Below are positions 22,744-30,539 of a DNA stretch of 33,235 bases, in pieces. The DNA is taken from the IMG/VR virus record IMGVR_UViG_3300017917_001567, positions 1 through 33,235 of that record. One strand, written 5' to 3'. Source of the stretch: a virus. A program made the translations under genes and the position numbers. The first letter of the stretch is position 1, and each line of letters begins with the position of its first letter. The notes beneath the pieces are model-generated. The model was given only the letters and a program-made list of their open reading frames with translations, was not told where the DNA came from and searched no databases.

Positions 22744-23622
22744 ATGCAAATATTGAGAGTTCCGCCATATAATCTTAGTGTAGATTTAACTGTTGGATTA
22801 CCATCCACAGAGTATGACTATACAGTTGTTGATATGGCGGACTTTTCAATTACTGAAGGAAGCGTAACTTCTGGAACAGATTCAAAAGTAACAATTATTC
22901 TTTCTTCAAAATATGATACACAATATCAAATTACAATAGATGGAGATGAGCATTATGTTGACGTTATTCGTCCATATGTAAATCCAAACGATCATGGCAA
23001 TACCGCAAGCGAAATTTCATCATACGCATCCAATGAAGAATTAGCAAGAGCAATTATAGATTCTGTATGCGATGTAGAATTTTATTATAAGAAAAAAATA
23101 ATTCAAACAACAGGCCAGGGCACAGATTATTTACCTATTTGGGTGGATGCTAAAAAAGTTTTAAAGGTTTATGAAAATAATGTTTTGCTTTATGATGCAG
23201 ATGATTTAGAAAATTCTGTTTCAGTATTCGAGATTACTCCAAACGGATCTGCAATTACGATGACATTTAATGATGCAATAAATAGAGATGAGTCTGCTCG
23301 TATTTTATTACCAGCATCCCCAACAGATATTACAGAACTTGACTATTCTGCAAGGGGATTTCCAAAAACATGGGACTATACAATTGTATTAGAGGTAGGA
23401 TATAGCAAGGTGCCATCTGATATTGTAAGAGCAACAGAATTACTTATTCATGATATCGATTGTGGAAAGTTAGATTATTATAAGCGTTATATAGGAGCAT
23501 ATAATACAGATCAGTTTAGAATTCAATTTGATAAAGCAGTATTTGAAGGTACTGGCAATTTAATTGTAGATAAAATACTTGATAAATATCGTAAACCGAT
23601 TGAGTTTATTGGAGCACTATAA
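22744..23622 (+). CDS. Head-tail connector-type protein
   Basis: This is a 292-residue protein with a N-terminal beta-domain (1-90) and a central helical stretch (SYASNEELARAIIDSVCDVEFYYKK, about 97-121), then beta-strands and a helical ATELLIHDIDCGKLDYYKRY (about 237-256). The C-terminal helix pattern and location between the capsid and the closure proteins fit a head-tail connector (adaptor) of siphoviruses, although the family match is by position and topology. It overlaps the next gene by one base (TAATG). Confidence 0.58.
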   Translation: MQILRVPPYNLSVDLTVGLPSTEYDYTVVDMADFSITEGSVTSGTDSKVTIILSSKYDTQYQITIDGDEHYVDVIRPYVNPNDHGNTASEISSYASNEELARAIIDSVCDVEFYYKKKIIQTTGQGTDYLPIWVDAKKVLKVYENNVLLYDADDLENSVSVFEITPNGSAITMTFNDAINRDESARILLPASPTDITELDYSARGFPKTWDYTIVLEVGYSKVPSDIVRATELLIHDIDCGKLDYYKRYIGAYNTDQFRIQFDKAVFEGTGNLIVDKILDKYRKPIEFIGAL

Positions 23623-24071
23623 TGGTAATATGCGAAACACCAGACTTCGCATTTCCTATGCAAGCAGATGTATATCATCCAATTGTTGAGCAGGGTATTT
23701 ATGGAGAAGTCAAGAAGACTTGGATACTAGATAGAACAATTGCATGTTCATTTACTTCTGCAGGAACAGCGTTTAAAGAAGAAGTAACTCCAAATATTAA
23801 TATTACACAAGATAAACTACTTCTTGGAAGATGCAAAACAGATATAAGAATATCTAGTCTTGAAGCAAGAAACTCTATAACAAATGTCATTATTACAAAT
23901 ATTAAAGATAAAAACTGTAATGAAATTTATACAGAAACTTCAGGACCTCGTGCAGGAAAGTCTACAATATTTGAAATAGCAACTCAAGATCCTTTCACTG
24001 GTCCATTTGGTAATGTAGAGTATTATAAACTTGTTCTACGTAGATCTGAAAATCAGGCGGTAGATGTATGA
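23622..24071 (+). CDS. Head closure/stopper-like protein
   Basis: This 149-residue protein is mainly beta-strand, with a FPMQADVYHPIVEQGIYGEVKKTW N-terminal stretch and an internal strand-turn-strand region ending in a YYKLVLRRSE motif. The size, position and beta content fit the head completion or stopper family of siphophage necks; no residue-level family motif is certain. It overlaps the next start (ATGA). Confidence 0.52.
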   Translation: MVICETPDFAFPMQADVYHPIVEQGIYGEVKKTWILDRTIACSFTSAGTAFKEEVTPNINITQDKLLLGRCKTDIRISSLEARNSITNVIITNIKDKNCNEIYTETSGPRAGKSTIFEIATQDPFTGPFGNVEYYKLVLRRSENQAVDV

Positions 24072-24742
24072 GGGTTGTGTTCAATAATTCTGCATTTCGT
24101 AAAGATATGAAAAATATTATAGATTATTCTATTGGATATGTTGAAGGAATTCAGGGTGGCAAAAAAGCATTTCTAAATACACTCGGATTAGAAACAGTAG
24201 AACTAATGAAAGAATATATAGATTCAAATGCTAGGGTTAATCCAGAAATGCTTCATCACGTCTATGAATGGAATCAAACAGGAAGCCCAAACTCTAGATT
24301 ATTTGATATACAGTATGTAACAAGTTCAATAGGGCTTTCATTTAGATCAACTTTTAAACAATCTACATCTATTAAAAATGGATCCCGTGTTCCATTTTAT
24401 GATAAGGCTAGAATTATGGAGCAGGGAATTCCAGTTACAATTATTCCTAAAAGAGCGCAGGCATTAGCATTTGAGGTAGATGGAGAAACGGTCTTTACAA
24501 GACAACCAATTGAGGTTTTAAATCCTGGAGGAGAAGCGGCACAGGGTGGATTTCAAAAAACGTTTGACTCATTTTTTAGCAGATTTTTTACACAAGCATT
24601 TTTAAGAGTTAGCGGTATTGCTAAATATTTAGAAAATCCAGTAGCATACAAAAAGAACCTTCCTGCTGGCAAACGTGGCGGTAAAATAAAAGGCTATGAG
24701 ACTGGCTATCGCTGGATAGCAAACGCAGGAGTTGGACGATGA
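24068..24742 (+). CDS. Neck/tail-completion protein (HK97 gp10-like)
   Basis: This is a 224-residue protein with a helical N-terminal half (AFRKDMKNIIDYSIGYVEGIQ, ETVELMKEYIDSNARVNPEMLHHVYEW) and a C-terminal basic tail (AYKKNLPAGKRGGKIKGYETGYRW). A N-terminal helical domain with a short beta-part and a gene order of connector, stopper, this gene and terminator-like gene match gp10-type minor proteins. The overlap with the next gene (ATGA at 24739-24742) shows coupling. Confidence 0.52.
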   Translation: MRVVFNNSAFRKDMKNIIDYSIGYVEGIQGGKKAFLNTLGLETVELMKEYIDSNARVNPEMLHHVYEWNQTGSPNSRLFDIQYVTSSIGLSFRSTFKQSTSIKNGSRVPFYDKARIMEQGIPVTIIPKRAQALAFEVDGETVFTRQPIEVLNPGGEAAQGGFQKTFDSFFSRFFTQAFLRVSGIAKYLENPVAYKKNLPAGKRGGKIKGYETGYRWIANAGVGR

Positions 24743-25296
24743 CAGAATCTACATCAGTATTAAATACACCAGTATTATGGATTAATCATTACTTAAGAAA
24801 TAAAATAGAAGAATTGGCTGGATTAGAGGATGTGCCATTTTTCCCAACAGGCCCATCTACATTAGAGACTCTTCAAAAACAATTTCCAGAAGGCGGGACA
24901 ATGGCTGTATACGACAGAATGTTTCGTATGCGTAGAAGTGCATTCCCACATATAAAATGTGAACAGGTATTATATTATTTTTATTACACAGCATCCAATA
25001 CAGTAGAAAATATGGTTAGGGTACAAGAAGCAGTGTTACGGCTTATGGATCGTGGAGATGAAAGTGCTCAGGAATTGAACGCTTGGGCTAAGGCAAATCC
25101 TATAGACCTAACTCCAAATGCACCCGAAAGAACTTGGATTTACTGTAAATTCTATTTCCATGACTTTAAAATATATCAATTAGAAGAGGCACGAGATATA
25201 GTCGACTTCGGAACAGCCCGAACTTATGCGGGTAATAAGATTATTATTGACTATGACTATCATCAAATGCCAGATATTATAAACTCAATAAATTAA
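24739..25296 (+). CDS. Tail terminator-like protein
   Basis: This is a 185-residue protein with features of a tail terminator: a SVLNTPVLWINHYLRNKIEEL helix and a HIKCEQVLYYFYYTASNTVENMVRVQEAVLRLMDR segment (about 74-108), then beta strands (TWIYCKFYFHDFKIYQLEEARDIVDFGTARTYAGNKIIIDYDYH). Family assignment is by position before the tail tube and by the alternation of strands; it is not proved by a signature. It closes the coupled connector block. Confidence 0.55.
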   Translation: MTESTSVLNTPVLWINHYLRNKIEELAGLEDVPFFPTGPSTLETLQKQFPEGGTMAVYDRMFRMRRSAFPHIKCEQVLYYFYYTASNTVENMVRVQEAVLRLMDRGDESAQELNAWAKANPIDLTPNAPERTWIYCKFYFHDFKIYQLEEARDIVDFGTARTYAGNKIIIDYDYHQMPDIINSIN

Positions 25297-25306
25297 TAAA
25301 AGGCTG

Positions 25307-25312
25307 TATACT
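25307..25312 (+). promoter_or_regulatory. -10 box for the tail tube gene
   Basis: TATACT is preceded directly by TG, and its transcript would start near 25319, ahead of the ATG at 25366 by about 48 nt. The leader contains AAAAGAGGTGAA with an AGAGGTG ribosome site. An in-frame TTG at 25318 is five bases past the box but is not supported by the strong SD at 25366. Confidence 0.5.
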
Positions 25313-25365
25313 AGTGATTGAGGAAACACGCCTTTTTATTCTATACAAAAAAAAGAGGTGAAATA

Positions 25366-25983
25366 ATGGCAAATCTAGGTAATAGTAGTAATATTATCGT
25401 AGGTGCAGCGCAAGTATTTGTGCATGACGGAATTTTGGCAGATGCAGATCTTCCAGCATACGTCTCTGGTACTAGATATGCAGATACCCTTGAGGGTGAT
25501 GCAGATTTCCGTAATATCGGTTACACAATGAATGGTTTGGAAATTCAATTCCAGCCAGACTTTGGTGAAGTACAGGTAGACCAGGTTCTTGACGTTGCAA
25601 AGTTGTTCAAGCAAGGTATGCAGGTAAATCTAAATACCACATTTGCTGAAGCAACACTAGAAAACCTTCTTGTTGCAACAGCAGGCGCTGAGTCAGATCT
25701 TAGCACTGTGGCAGGAAATCCAACACTCAACCTAAAGGCAGGAACCCTTGGTGAATGTCCAATTGAGCGTGGAATTGTTGCAGTAGGTCCAGGAACAGGT
25801 GACTGTGAAGTTGGATCAGATCTTGAAAGAGTTTATGTAGCATACCGTGCACTCTCAATTGAGAATGTAACTGTATCTGCAAAGCGTGATGAGGCTACAA
25901 TGTTTGAAGTTTCATTCCGCCTTCTCCCAAATGATTTGGGTTCATACGGTAAGATCGTAGATCGTACAGTTCCAGCACTATAA
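25366..25983 (+). CDS. Major tail tube protein
   Basis: This 205-residue protein lies where the tube gene is expected, between the terminator-like protein and the chaperones. Sequence pattern: IIVGAAQVFV N-terminus, then DFRNIGYTMNGLEIQFQPDFGEVQVDQVLDVAKLF (about 43-77), then a beta-rich remainder ending in VTVSAKRDEATMFEVSFRLLPNDLGSYGKIVD. Such alternation of strands and a loop at 45-55 fit the tube fold, which forms stacked hexameric rings around the tape measure. The start is ATG 25366 with SD. Codons are clean CGT/AAG/GGT types, as expected for an abundant protein. Confidence 0.78.
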   Translation: MANLGNSSNIIVGAAQVFVHDGILADADLPAYVSGTRYADTLEGDADFRNIGYTMNGLEIQFQPDFGEVQVDQVLDVAKLFKQGMQVNLNTTFAEATLENLLVATAGAESDLSTVAGNPTLNLKAGTLGECPIERGIVAVGPGTGDCEVGSDLERVYVAYRALSIENVTVSAKRDEATMFEVSFRLLPNDLGSYGKIVDRTVPAL

Positions 25984-26003
25984 TACAATTTAATAATACA
26001 GAT

Positions 26004-26031
26004 AGCCCAGCCCACAAGGTTGGGCTTTTCT
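26004..26031 (+). terminator. Intrinsic terminator after the tail tube gene
   Basis: AGCCCAGCC (26004-26012) and GGTTGGGCT (26018-26026) form a 9-bp stem with one G-U pair around a CACAA loop, followed by TTTTCT. The promoter of the first chaperone starts six bases after it. Confidence 0.8.
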
Positions 26032-26037
26032 GTTTGA

Positions 26038-26043
26038 TATAAT
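26038..26043 (+). promoter_or_regulatory. Extended -10, leaderless promoter for the long chaperone
   Basis: TGA-TATAAT followed by exactly six bases (AATTAT) and ATG at 26050. It stands just after a terminator, so this gene cannot be transcribed mainly from the tube promoter. Confidence 0.68.
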
Positions 26044-26049
26044 AATTAT

Positions 26050-26736
26050 ATGGCCACAGAAGTTTATGAAAGTGCATATATTAATTTAATAGATGGAACA
26101 CGTATATATATCACACCATTAAAAATAAAATATCTAAGACAATTTATGCAAGAATTTGAAACTGTAAAATCATCAAACGGAGATGATGAGGCTATAGCAG
26201 CATTGGCCAGATGTGCATTAATAACAATGCAACAATATTATCCAAAAATAAATACTATAGAAGATTTAGAAGATAGTCTAGATTTAAAAACAATATACAA
26301 AATTGTTGATATTGCAGCAGGTATAAAAATAGATAAAGAATCAGACGAAGAAGTTAAGAAACAGGCTACGGATAGCGGTGCATCTTGGGATGACCTTGAT
26401 TTAGTAAAATTAGAGTCAGAGGTATTTTTATTAGGTATATGGAAAGACTATGAAGAACTAGAAACATCAATGTCTATGCCAGAATTAACTGCCACACTTA
26501 ATATAAAAAGAGAATTAGATTATTCAGAAAAGAAATTTTTAGCAGCAATTCAAGGTGTTGATTTAGACAAAAATACACAAAAGAGCAATGCCTGGGAAGA
26601 TATGAAGGCAAGAGTGTTTAGCAAGGGTAAGGCAAAAGATGCAAAAGATATAACTGCCCTGCAAGGAGTAAATGCACAGCAGGCAGGGTTTGGTATTGGT
26701 ATGGGCTTGGACTATGAGGATTTGACTAAAAAATAA
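26050..26736 (+). CDS. Tail assembly chaperone, long paralogue
   Basis: This is a 228-residue protein. Its first about 95 residues are clearly homologous to the 109-residue protein at 26780 (shared MAT, LIDGT, PLKI, LR-FM-FE, IYKIV/VYKIV, GIK blocks). The rest (about 95-228) is a mostly charged, helical extension (ESEVFLLGIWKDYEELE, TLNIKRELDYSEKKFL) ending in a GFGIGMGLDYEDL segment. In siphophages, a short chaperone and its long, frameshifted form assist tape measure and tail tube assembly. Here a long protein comes as a separate gene with its own promoter. No slippery heptamer was found that would be needed. Confidence 0.65.
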   Translation: MATEVYESAYINLIDGTRIYITPLKIKYLRQFMQEFETVKSSNGDDEAIAALARCALITMQQYYPKINTIEDLEDSLDLKTIYKIVDIAAGIKIDKESDEEVKKQATDSGASWDDLDLVKLESEVFLLGIWKDYEELETSMSMPELTATLNIKRELDYSEKKFLAAIQGVDLDKNTQKSNAWEDMKARVFSKGKAKDAKDITALQGVNAQQAGFGIGMGLDYEDLTKK

Positions 26737-26748
26737 AGTCCCGTATGG

Positions 26749-26754
26749 TATAAT
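26749..26754 (+). promoter_or_regulatory. Extended -10 promoter with SD leader for the short chaperone
   Basis: TGG-TATAAT. Start near 26761, then AAGGAGG (26769-26775) and ATG 26780, four bases after the SD. Confidence 0.65.
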
Positions 26755-26779
26755 TTACTTAACCTTATAAGGAGGACTA

Positions 26780-27109
26780 ATGGCTACAACCGTGCACGAA
26801 GAAAAATCAATTAAGTTAATTGATGGCACAGAAATAAAGGTAAGACCACTTAAGATCTCTTTACTCCGTCCTTTTATGAAAAAGTTCGAGGGTATTGCAG
26901 GAGTGGCAGACGATAACGAAAAATCAATGACTCTACTTATGGAGTGCGTTGCTATTGCAATGAAACAGTATAAGCCAGAGTTATCGGAAGACATGGATGC
27001 ATTAGAAGAAATCCTAGATCTTCCAACAGTTTATAAGATCGTAGAAGAGGCTTCTGGAATTAAACTATCAGAAGCAGCATCTCTTGTTGGAAATCTTGTA
27101 AATAATTAA
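26780..27109 (+). CDS. Tail assembly chaperone, short paralogue
   Basis: This is a 109-residue protein. Residues 1-95 are homologous to the preceding gene (by eye roughly 40-45% identity, best around LIDGT, PLKI, LR-FM-FE and the VYKIVEEASGIKL block). The last residues (SEAASLVGNLVNN) are unique and there is no long extension. It corresponds to the short form of a tail assembly chaperone, acting before the tape measure gene. It has its own promoter and SD. The tape measure SD follows after 22 nt. Confidence 0.68.
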   Translation: MATTVHEEKSIKLIDGTEIKVRPLKISLLRPFMKKFEGIAGVADDNEKSMTLLMECVAIAMKQYKPELSEDMDALEEILDLPTVYKIVEEASGIKLSEAASLVGNLVNN

Positions 27110-27131
27110 TTAAATAAAGAGGTGTTAATGG

Positions 27132-30100
27132 ATGGCTGATGTTCAATCTAATATTCACGTAAATATAGATACGTCTGAAGCATTAGCCAGTATCAAACTT
27201 TTACAAAAGCAGATATCAGCCTTCCATTCCTCGATGGCGAAGAGTGGCGCTGCAGCAGCAGCCGTCTCCGCCAATATGCAACAAAATTTAATAAATTCTT
27301 TAAATGCTACAGGCAAATTTTCTGCCTCAATGCAAAATGTAAAAACCACCACTGAGTCTTTTACAAATGCCCTTGAAAAAAATAAATTATCAATGCGGGA
27401 TTACTACCGTTATTCAATGGGTGCCACGAGAACATTTGGTAAATTTTTTAAATCTGAATTTGATACGATAAATAAGGTAGCAAGAGAAAGAGTTAAAGAT
27501 TTACAAACCCAATATATTAAAATGGGTCGTGATGCAAATGGAGCAATGAAGGCTATTGCAGTCAGACCACTTGCATTAGATATGCAAAATCTTGGAACAC
27601 AGACGCAGATTGCTGCACAAAGACAAGCATTACTTAACCAATTATTAAAGCAAGGCTCAACTAATATGTTGAACTTTGGTAAGAATACGCAGTGGGCTGG
27701 TAGACAGTTAATGGTTGGTTTTACAATACCATTAGCCTACCTTGGAACTACTGCTGCTAAAACTTTTATGGCACTTGAAGAGCAGGCTATTAGATTTAAG
27801 CGTGTTTATGGTGAACTATTTACAACTGGTCAAGAAACAGACGAAATGCTTAAGGAGATTCAACTCCTTGCAAAAGAATTTACAAAGTATGGTGTAAGTG
27901 TAGAAAATACTATGAAGATGGCAGCAGATGCTGCTGCTTCTGGTAAGATGGGGGCAGATCTTCTTGCACAAATTAATGAAGCAACTAGGCTTGCAGTATT
28001 AGGTGGAGTAGAACAAGAACAGGCATTAGAGACAACAATATCCCTAACAAATGCCTTTGGAATAGCAGCAGAAGATTTAACTAAAAAAATTAACTTTTTA
28101 AACTCAGTTGAAAACCAAACAGTTGTATCTATTGAGGATTTAACTGTTGCAATCCCTAAAGCAGGTCCAGTTGTCAAGCAGTTAGGTGGAGATGTTGAAG
28201 ACTTAGCATTCTTCCTCACTGCTATGAAAGAAGGTGGTATTAATGCATCAGAAGGTGCTAACGCACTTAAGTCTGGTCTAGCATCTTTGATTAATCCAAC
28301 AGAAAAAGCAAGTGCAATGTTGGCAGAAATGGGCATAAATATTCAAGGTATTGTTGAAGGAAATAAGGGTAATGTTAAGGGTGTAGTAATGGATTTTGCT
28401 CAAGCATTAAATACTTTAGATCCATTAAATCGTGCTCGTGCAATTGAACAATTATTTGGTAAGTTTCAATTCTCTCGTTTGTCAACACTATTTCAAAATG
28501 TTATTCAGGAAGGAAATCAGGCAAGCCGTGTACTTCAATTAACTAAGGCAACAACCGAAGAACTTGCAATCCTTTCAGAGCGAGAATTGGCAAGAGTTGA
28601 AGAATCTACAACATATAAGTTTAAGAAAACTATTGAAGATTTAAAGGTAGCAATAGCCCCAGTTGGAGAAGAATTCCTAAAGGCTATTACTCCAATCGCA
28701 GAATTTGTAGGAAATATGTTAGAGAAGTTCAACAATCTTGGCGACGGTACAAAGAAATTTGTAGTAATACTAACTACTCTATTGGGTGGAATAGGACCTA
28801 TATTCTTAATGACCTTTGGTTTATTGGCTAATGGTTTGGCTAATATTATTAAACTTTTTGTTAATATTAAGAGCGTATTTAATAGAACTGGACAGTCTTC
28901 AAAAATATTAGGAGATCAAACTAGTTATTTAACAACAGAACAGTTAAAGGCAGCAGCCGTAGCATCTTCTTTAAACCAAGTTCATACTAATCTTTCTCAA
29001 ACCTTTACATCTGAAATTGCTGCACTTAATTCATTAACAAGTGCCTACCAAAGAGCAATTGCTGCACAAAGAGGTTTTGGTGGACCTATTGTTGGCAAAG
29101 GAAGAAAAGGTTTTGCAGATGGAACTAAAAAGGTAAAGCCATTCTATTTTGCAAAAGGAACAGACACGGTACCTGCAATGCTAACTCCTGGTGAGGCGGT
29201 TATCCCAGCAGGGCCAGCACAAGATCCACGCAACAAGCCAGCAATTAGCCACATGATCGCTGGCGGAGTAATGCAACAGTTTAAGGTAGGAACTGCTGGT
29301 GCTGGAGACTTCTCTCATATTGGTGGAATGCGTACTGTTGGAGCATTAGATTTAGCAAATATGCTCAAGAGAATGCCTGCAGGAATTATTAGTGATAGAG
29401 CAATGAAGGCAGTAGAAGCCGTTGCAATGAAGTTTGCCAATACTCTCAAGATAAATCTTTATGGAAAACTTGGTATAACAACTGGTATGTCATCTCAACT
29501 AGATGCAAAGGGTAAGCCAGTATCTATGAATAATCTAATGAAACCTGGTGGCCGTGGAGTTGGCAAGGGTGAGTTTATGGCTGACTGGGACAAGAGAGGT
29601 TTAGATAGATGGAAGATATCATTACGCAACGGCGGGATGAAGATGCAAGATGTTGTTCAAGATTTATCAATCTTAGACACACATATGAAAGATTATTTAA
29701 CAAGTCTTGATGCAAATACAAGAATTACAGATGTTCATGTTAAGCAAGCCTACGACCATGCTAAGAGACAAATGGGTGCAAATAATAAACTAGTTCAAGC
29801 ATTTGAACAACTTGCAGTAACCGCAGGAGAAGCAAGAATTAACATATCTCAGGCAGCACAAAAGTCTGCAGGCCTCTCAACAGTTGCAGGTGGAGGAAGC
29901 AAGGGCGCAGTTAATGTTGGAGGAATGAAGATTCGTCGTGGCGGAGATAGATTTACATTTTATAAGAGAACTGGATTTAGTTTAGTAGACTTTGCAGAAA
30001 AGAGTATGGTAGAAGGCATGATGGAAAGAGCACAGGTTGCATCTCCATCAAGAGTAACAAAGAAGGTTGGCGGAGATATAGCCTCTGGCGCTATAATTGG

Positions 30101-30539
30101 ACTTAAAGAATATGTAGATGATGCTAGGGCAGCAGGACAACAATTGGGTGCCGCAACAGTACAAGGAACTCAGGCACAAAAGGCTGCAGCATCTAGAGCA
30201 TCATTATATGGAACTGGCCCAATAGATCCTGCACAAAAGTCTTTACGTAGGCAATTAGAGAAGCAGGCAAGATTACAAGAACTTGCAGCAAAGAGAGCAT
30301 ACCAACAATCTACAATAACGGATTTGTTGCAGGAGGAGCAGGTGCTGGAGGAAATACTGGTGGCGGTGGCAAAGGTGGACGTGGAGGATTTTTTGGTAGA
30401 TTTAGAAGACCAACACCATCGGAAGGATCTGAGCCAAAGCAAAGAATGGGAATGGGTGGGGCAGCAATGGGGCTTTCTATGGCTGCAGCAGCAGGATCAA
30501 TGGCTCCAGGAAAAGTTGGAGAAGTTTCTCAACAACTAA
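27132..30539 (+). CDS. Tape measure protein, N-terminal part (frame lost near 30311)
   Basis: This frame encodes residues 1 to about 1060 of the tape measure protein; the final 75 residues up to the stop at 30537 are probably a misread of the true frame. Features: N-terminal coiled-coil (VNIDTSEALASIKLLQKQIS), a PhageMin_Tail-like core (LLAKEFTKYGVSVENTMKMAADAAASG; INFLNSVENQTVVSIEDLTVA; SGLASLINP; about 245-560), a hydrophobic helix (KFVVILTTLLGGIGPIFLMTFGLLANGLA, 541-570) and GTDTVPAMLTPGEAVIP (about 676-692). SPSRVTKKVGGDIASGAIIGL (about 975-995) is also a common tape measure motif. SD AAGAGGTG precedes ATG 27132. The protein sets tail length and acts during DNA ejection. Confidence 0.88.
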   Translation: MADVQSNIHVNIDTSEALASIKLLQKQISAFHSSMAKSGAAAAAVSANMQQNLINSLNATGKFSASMQNVKTTTESFTNALEKNKLSMRDYYRYSMGATRTFGKFFKSEFDTINKVARERVKDLQTQYIKMGRDANGAMKAIAVRPLALDMQNLGTQTQIAAQRQALLNQLLKQGSTNMLNFGKNTQWAGRQLMVGFTIPLAYLGTTAAKTFMALEEQAIRFKRVYGELFTTGQETDEMLKEIQLLAKEFTKYGVSVENTMKMAADAAASGKMGADLLAQINEATRLAVLGGVEQEQALETTISLTNAFGIAAEDLTKKINFLNSVENQTVVSIEDLTVAIPKAGPVVKQLGGDVEDLAFFLTAMKEGGINASEGANALKSGLASLINPTEKASAMLAEMGINIQGIVEGNKGNVKGVVMDFAQALNTLDPLNRARAIEQLFGKFQFSRLSTLFQNVIQEGNQASRVLQLTKATTEELAILSERELARVEESTTYKFKKTIEDLKVAIAPVGEEFLKAITPIAEFVGNMLEKFNNLGDGTKKFVVILTTLLGGIGPIFLMTFGLLANGLANIIKLFVNIKSVFNRTGQSSKILGDQTSYLTTEQLKAAAVASSLNQVHTNLSQTFTSEIAALNSLTSAYQRAIAAQRGFGGPIVGKGRKGFADGTKKVKPFYFAKGTDTVPAMLTPGEAVIPAGPAQDPRNKPAISHMIAGGVMQQFKVGTAGAGDFSHIGGMRTVGALDLANMLKRMPAGIISDRAMKAVEAVAMKFANTLKINLYGKLGITTGMSSQLDAKGKPVSMNNLMKPGGRGVGKGEFMADWDKRGLDRWKISLRNGGMKMQDVVQDLSILDTHMKDYLTSLDANTRITDVHVKQAYDHAKRQMGANNKLVQAFEQLAVTAGEARINISQAAQKSAGLSTVAGGGSKGAVNVGGMKIRRGGDRFTFYKRTGFSLVDFAEKSMVEGMMERAQVASPSRVTKKVGGDIASGAIIGLKEYVDDARAAGQQLGAATVQGTQAQKAAASRASLYGTGPIDPAQKSLRRQLEKQARLQELAAKRAYQQSTITDLLQEEQVLEEILVAVAKVDVEDFLVDLEDQHHRKDLSQSKEWEWVGQQWGFLWLQQQDQWLQEKLEKFLNN

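Noticed and set aside
25318-25320. TTG start for the tail tube gene
   Set aside because: It would add 16 residues with no domain support; ATG 25366 has a good SD.
30387-30395. T TTT TTG (30389-30395), a classical -1 slippery heptamer in the right frame of the tape measure gene
   Set aside because: Codon choice shows that the -1 frame is already used from about 30311, before this site. In the first frame the stretch just ahead is made of rare G-ending codons and looks like a misread.
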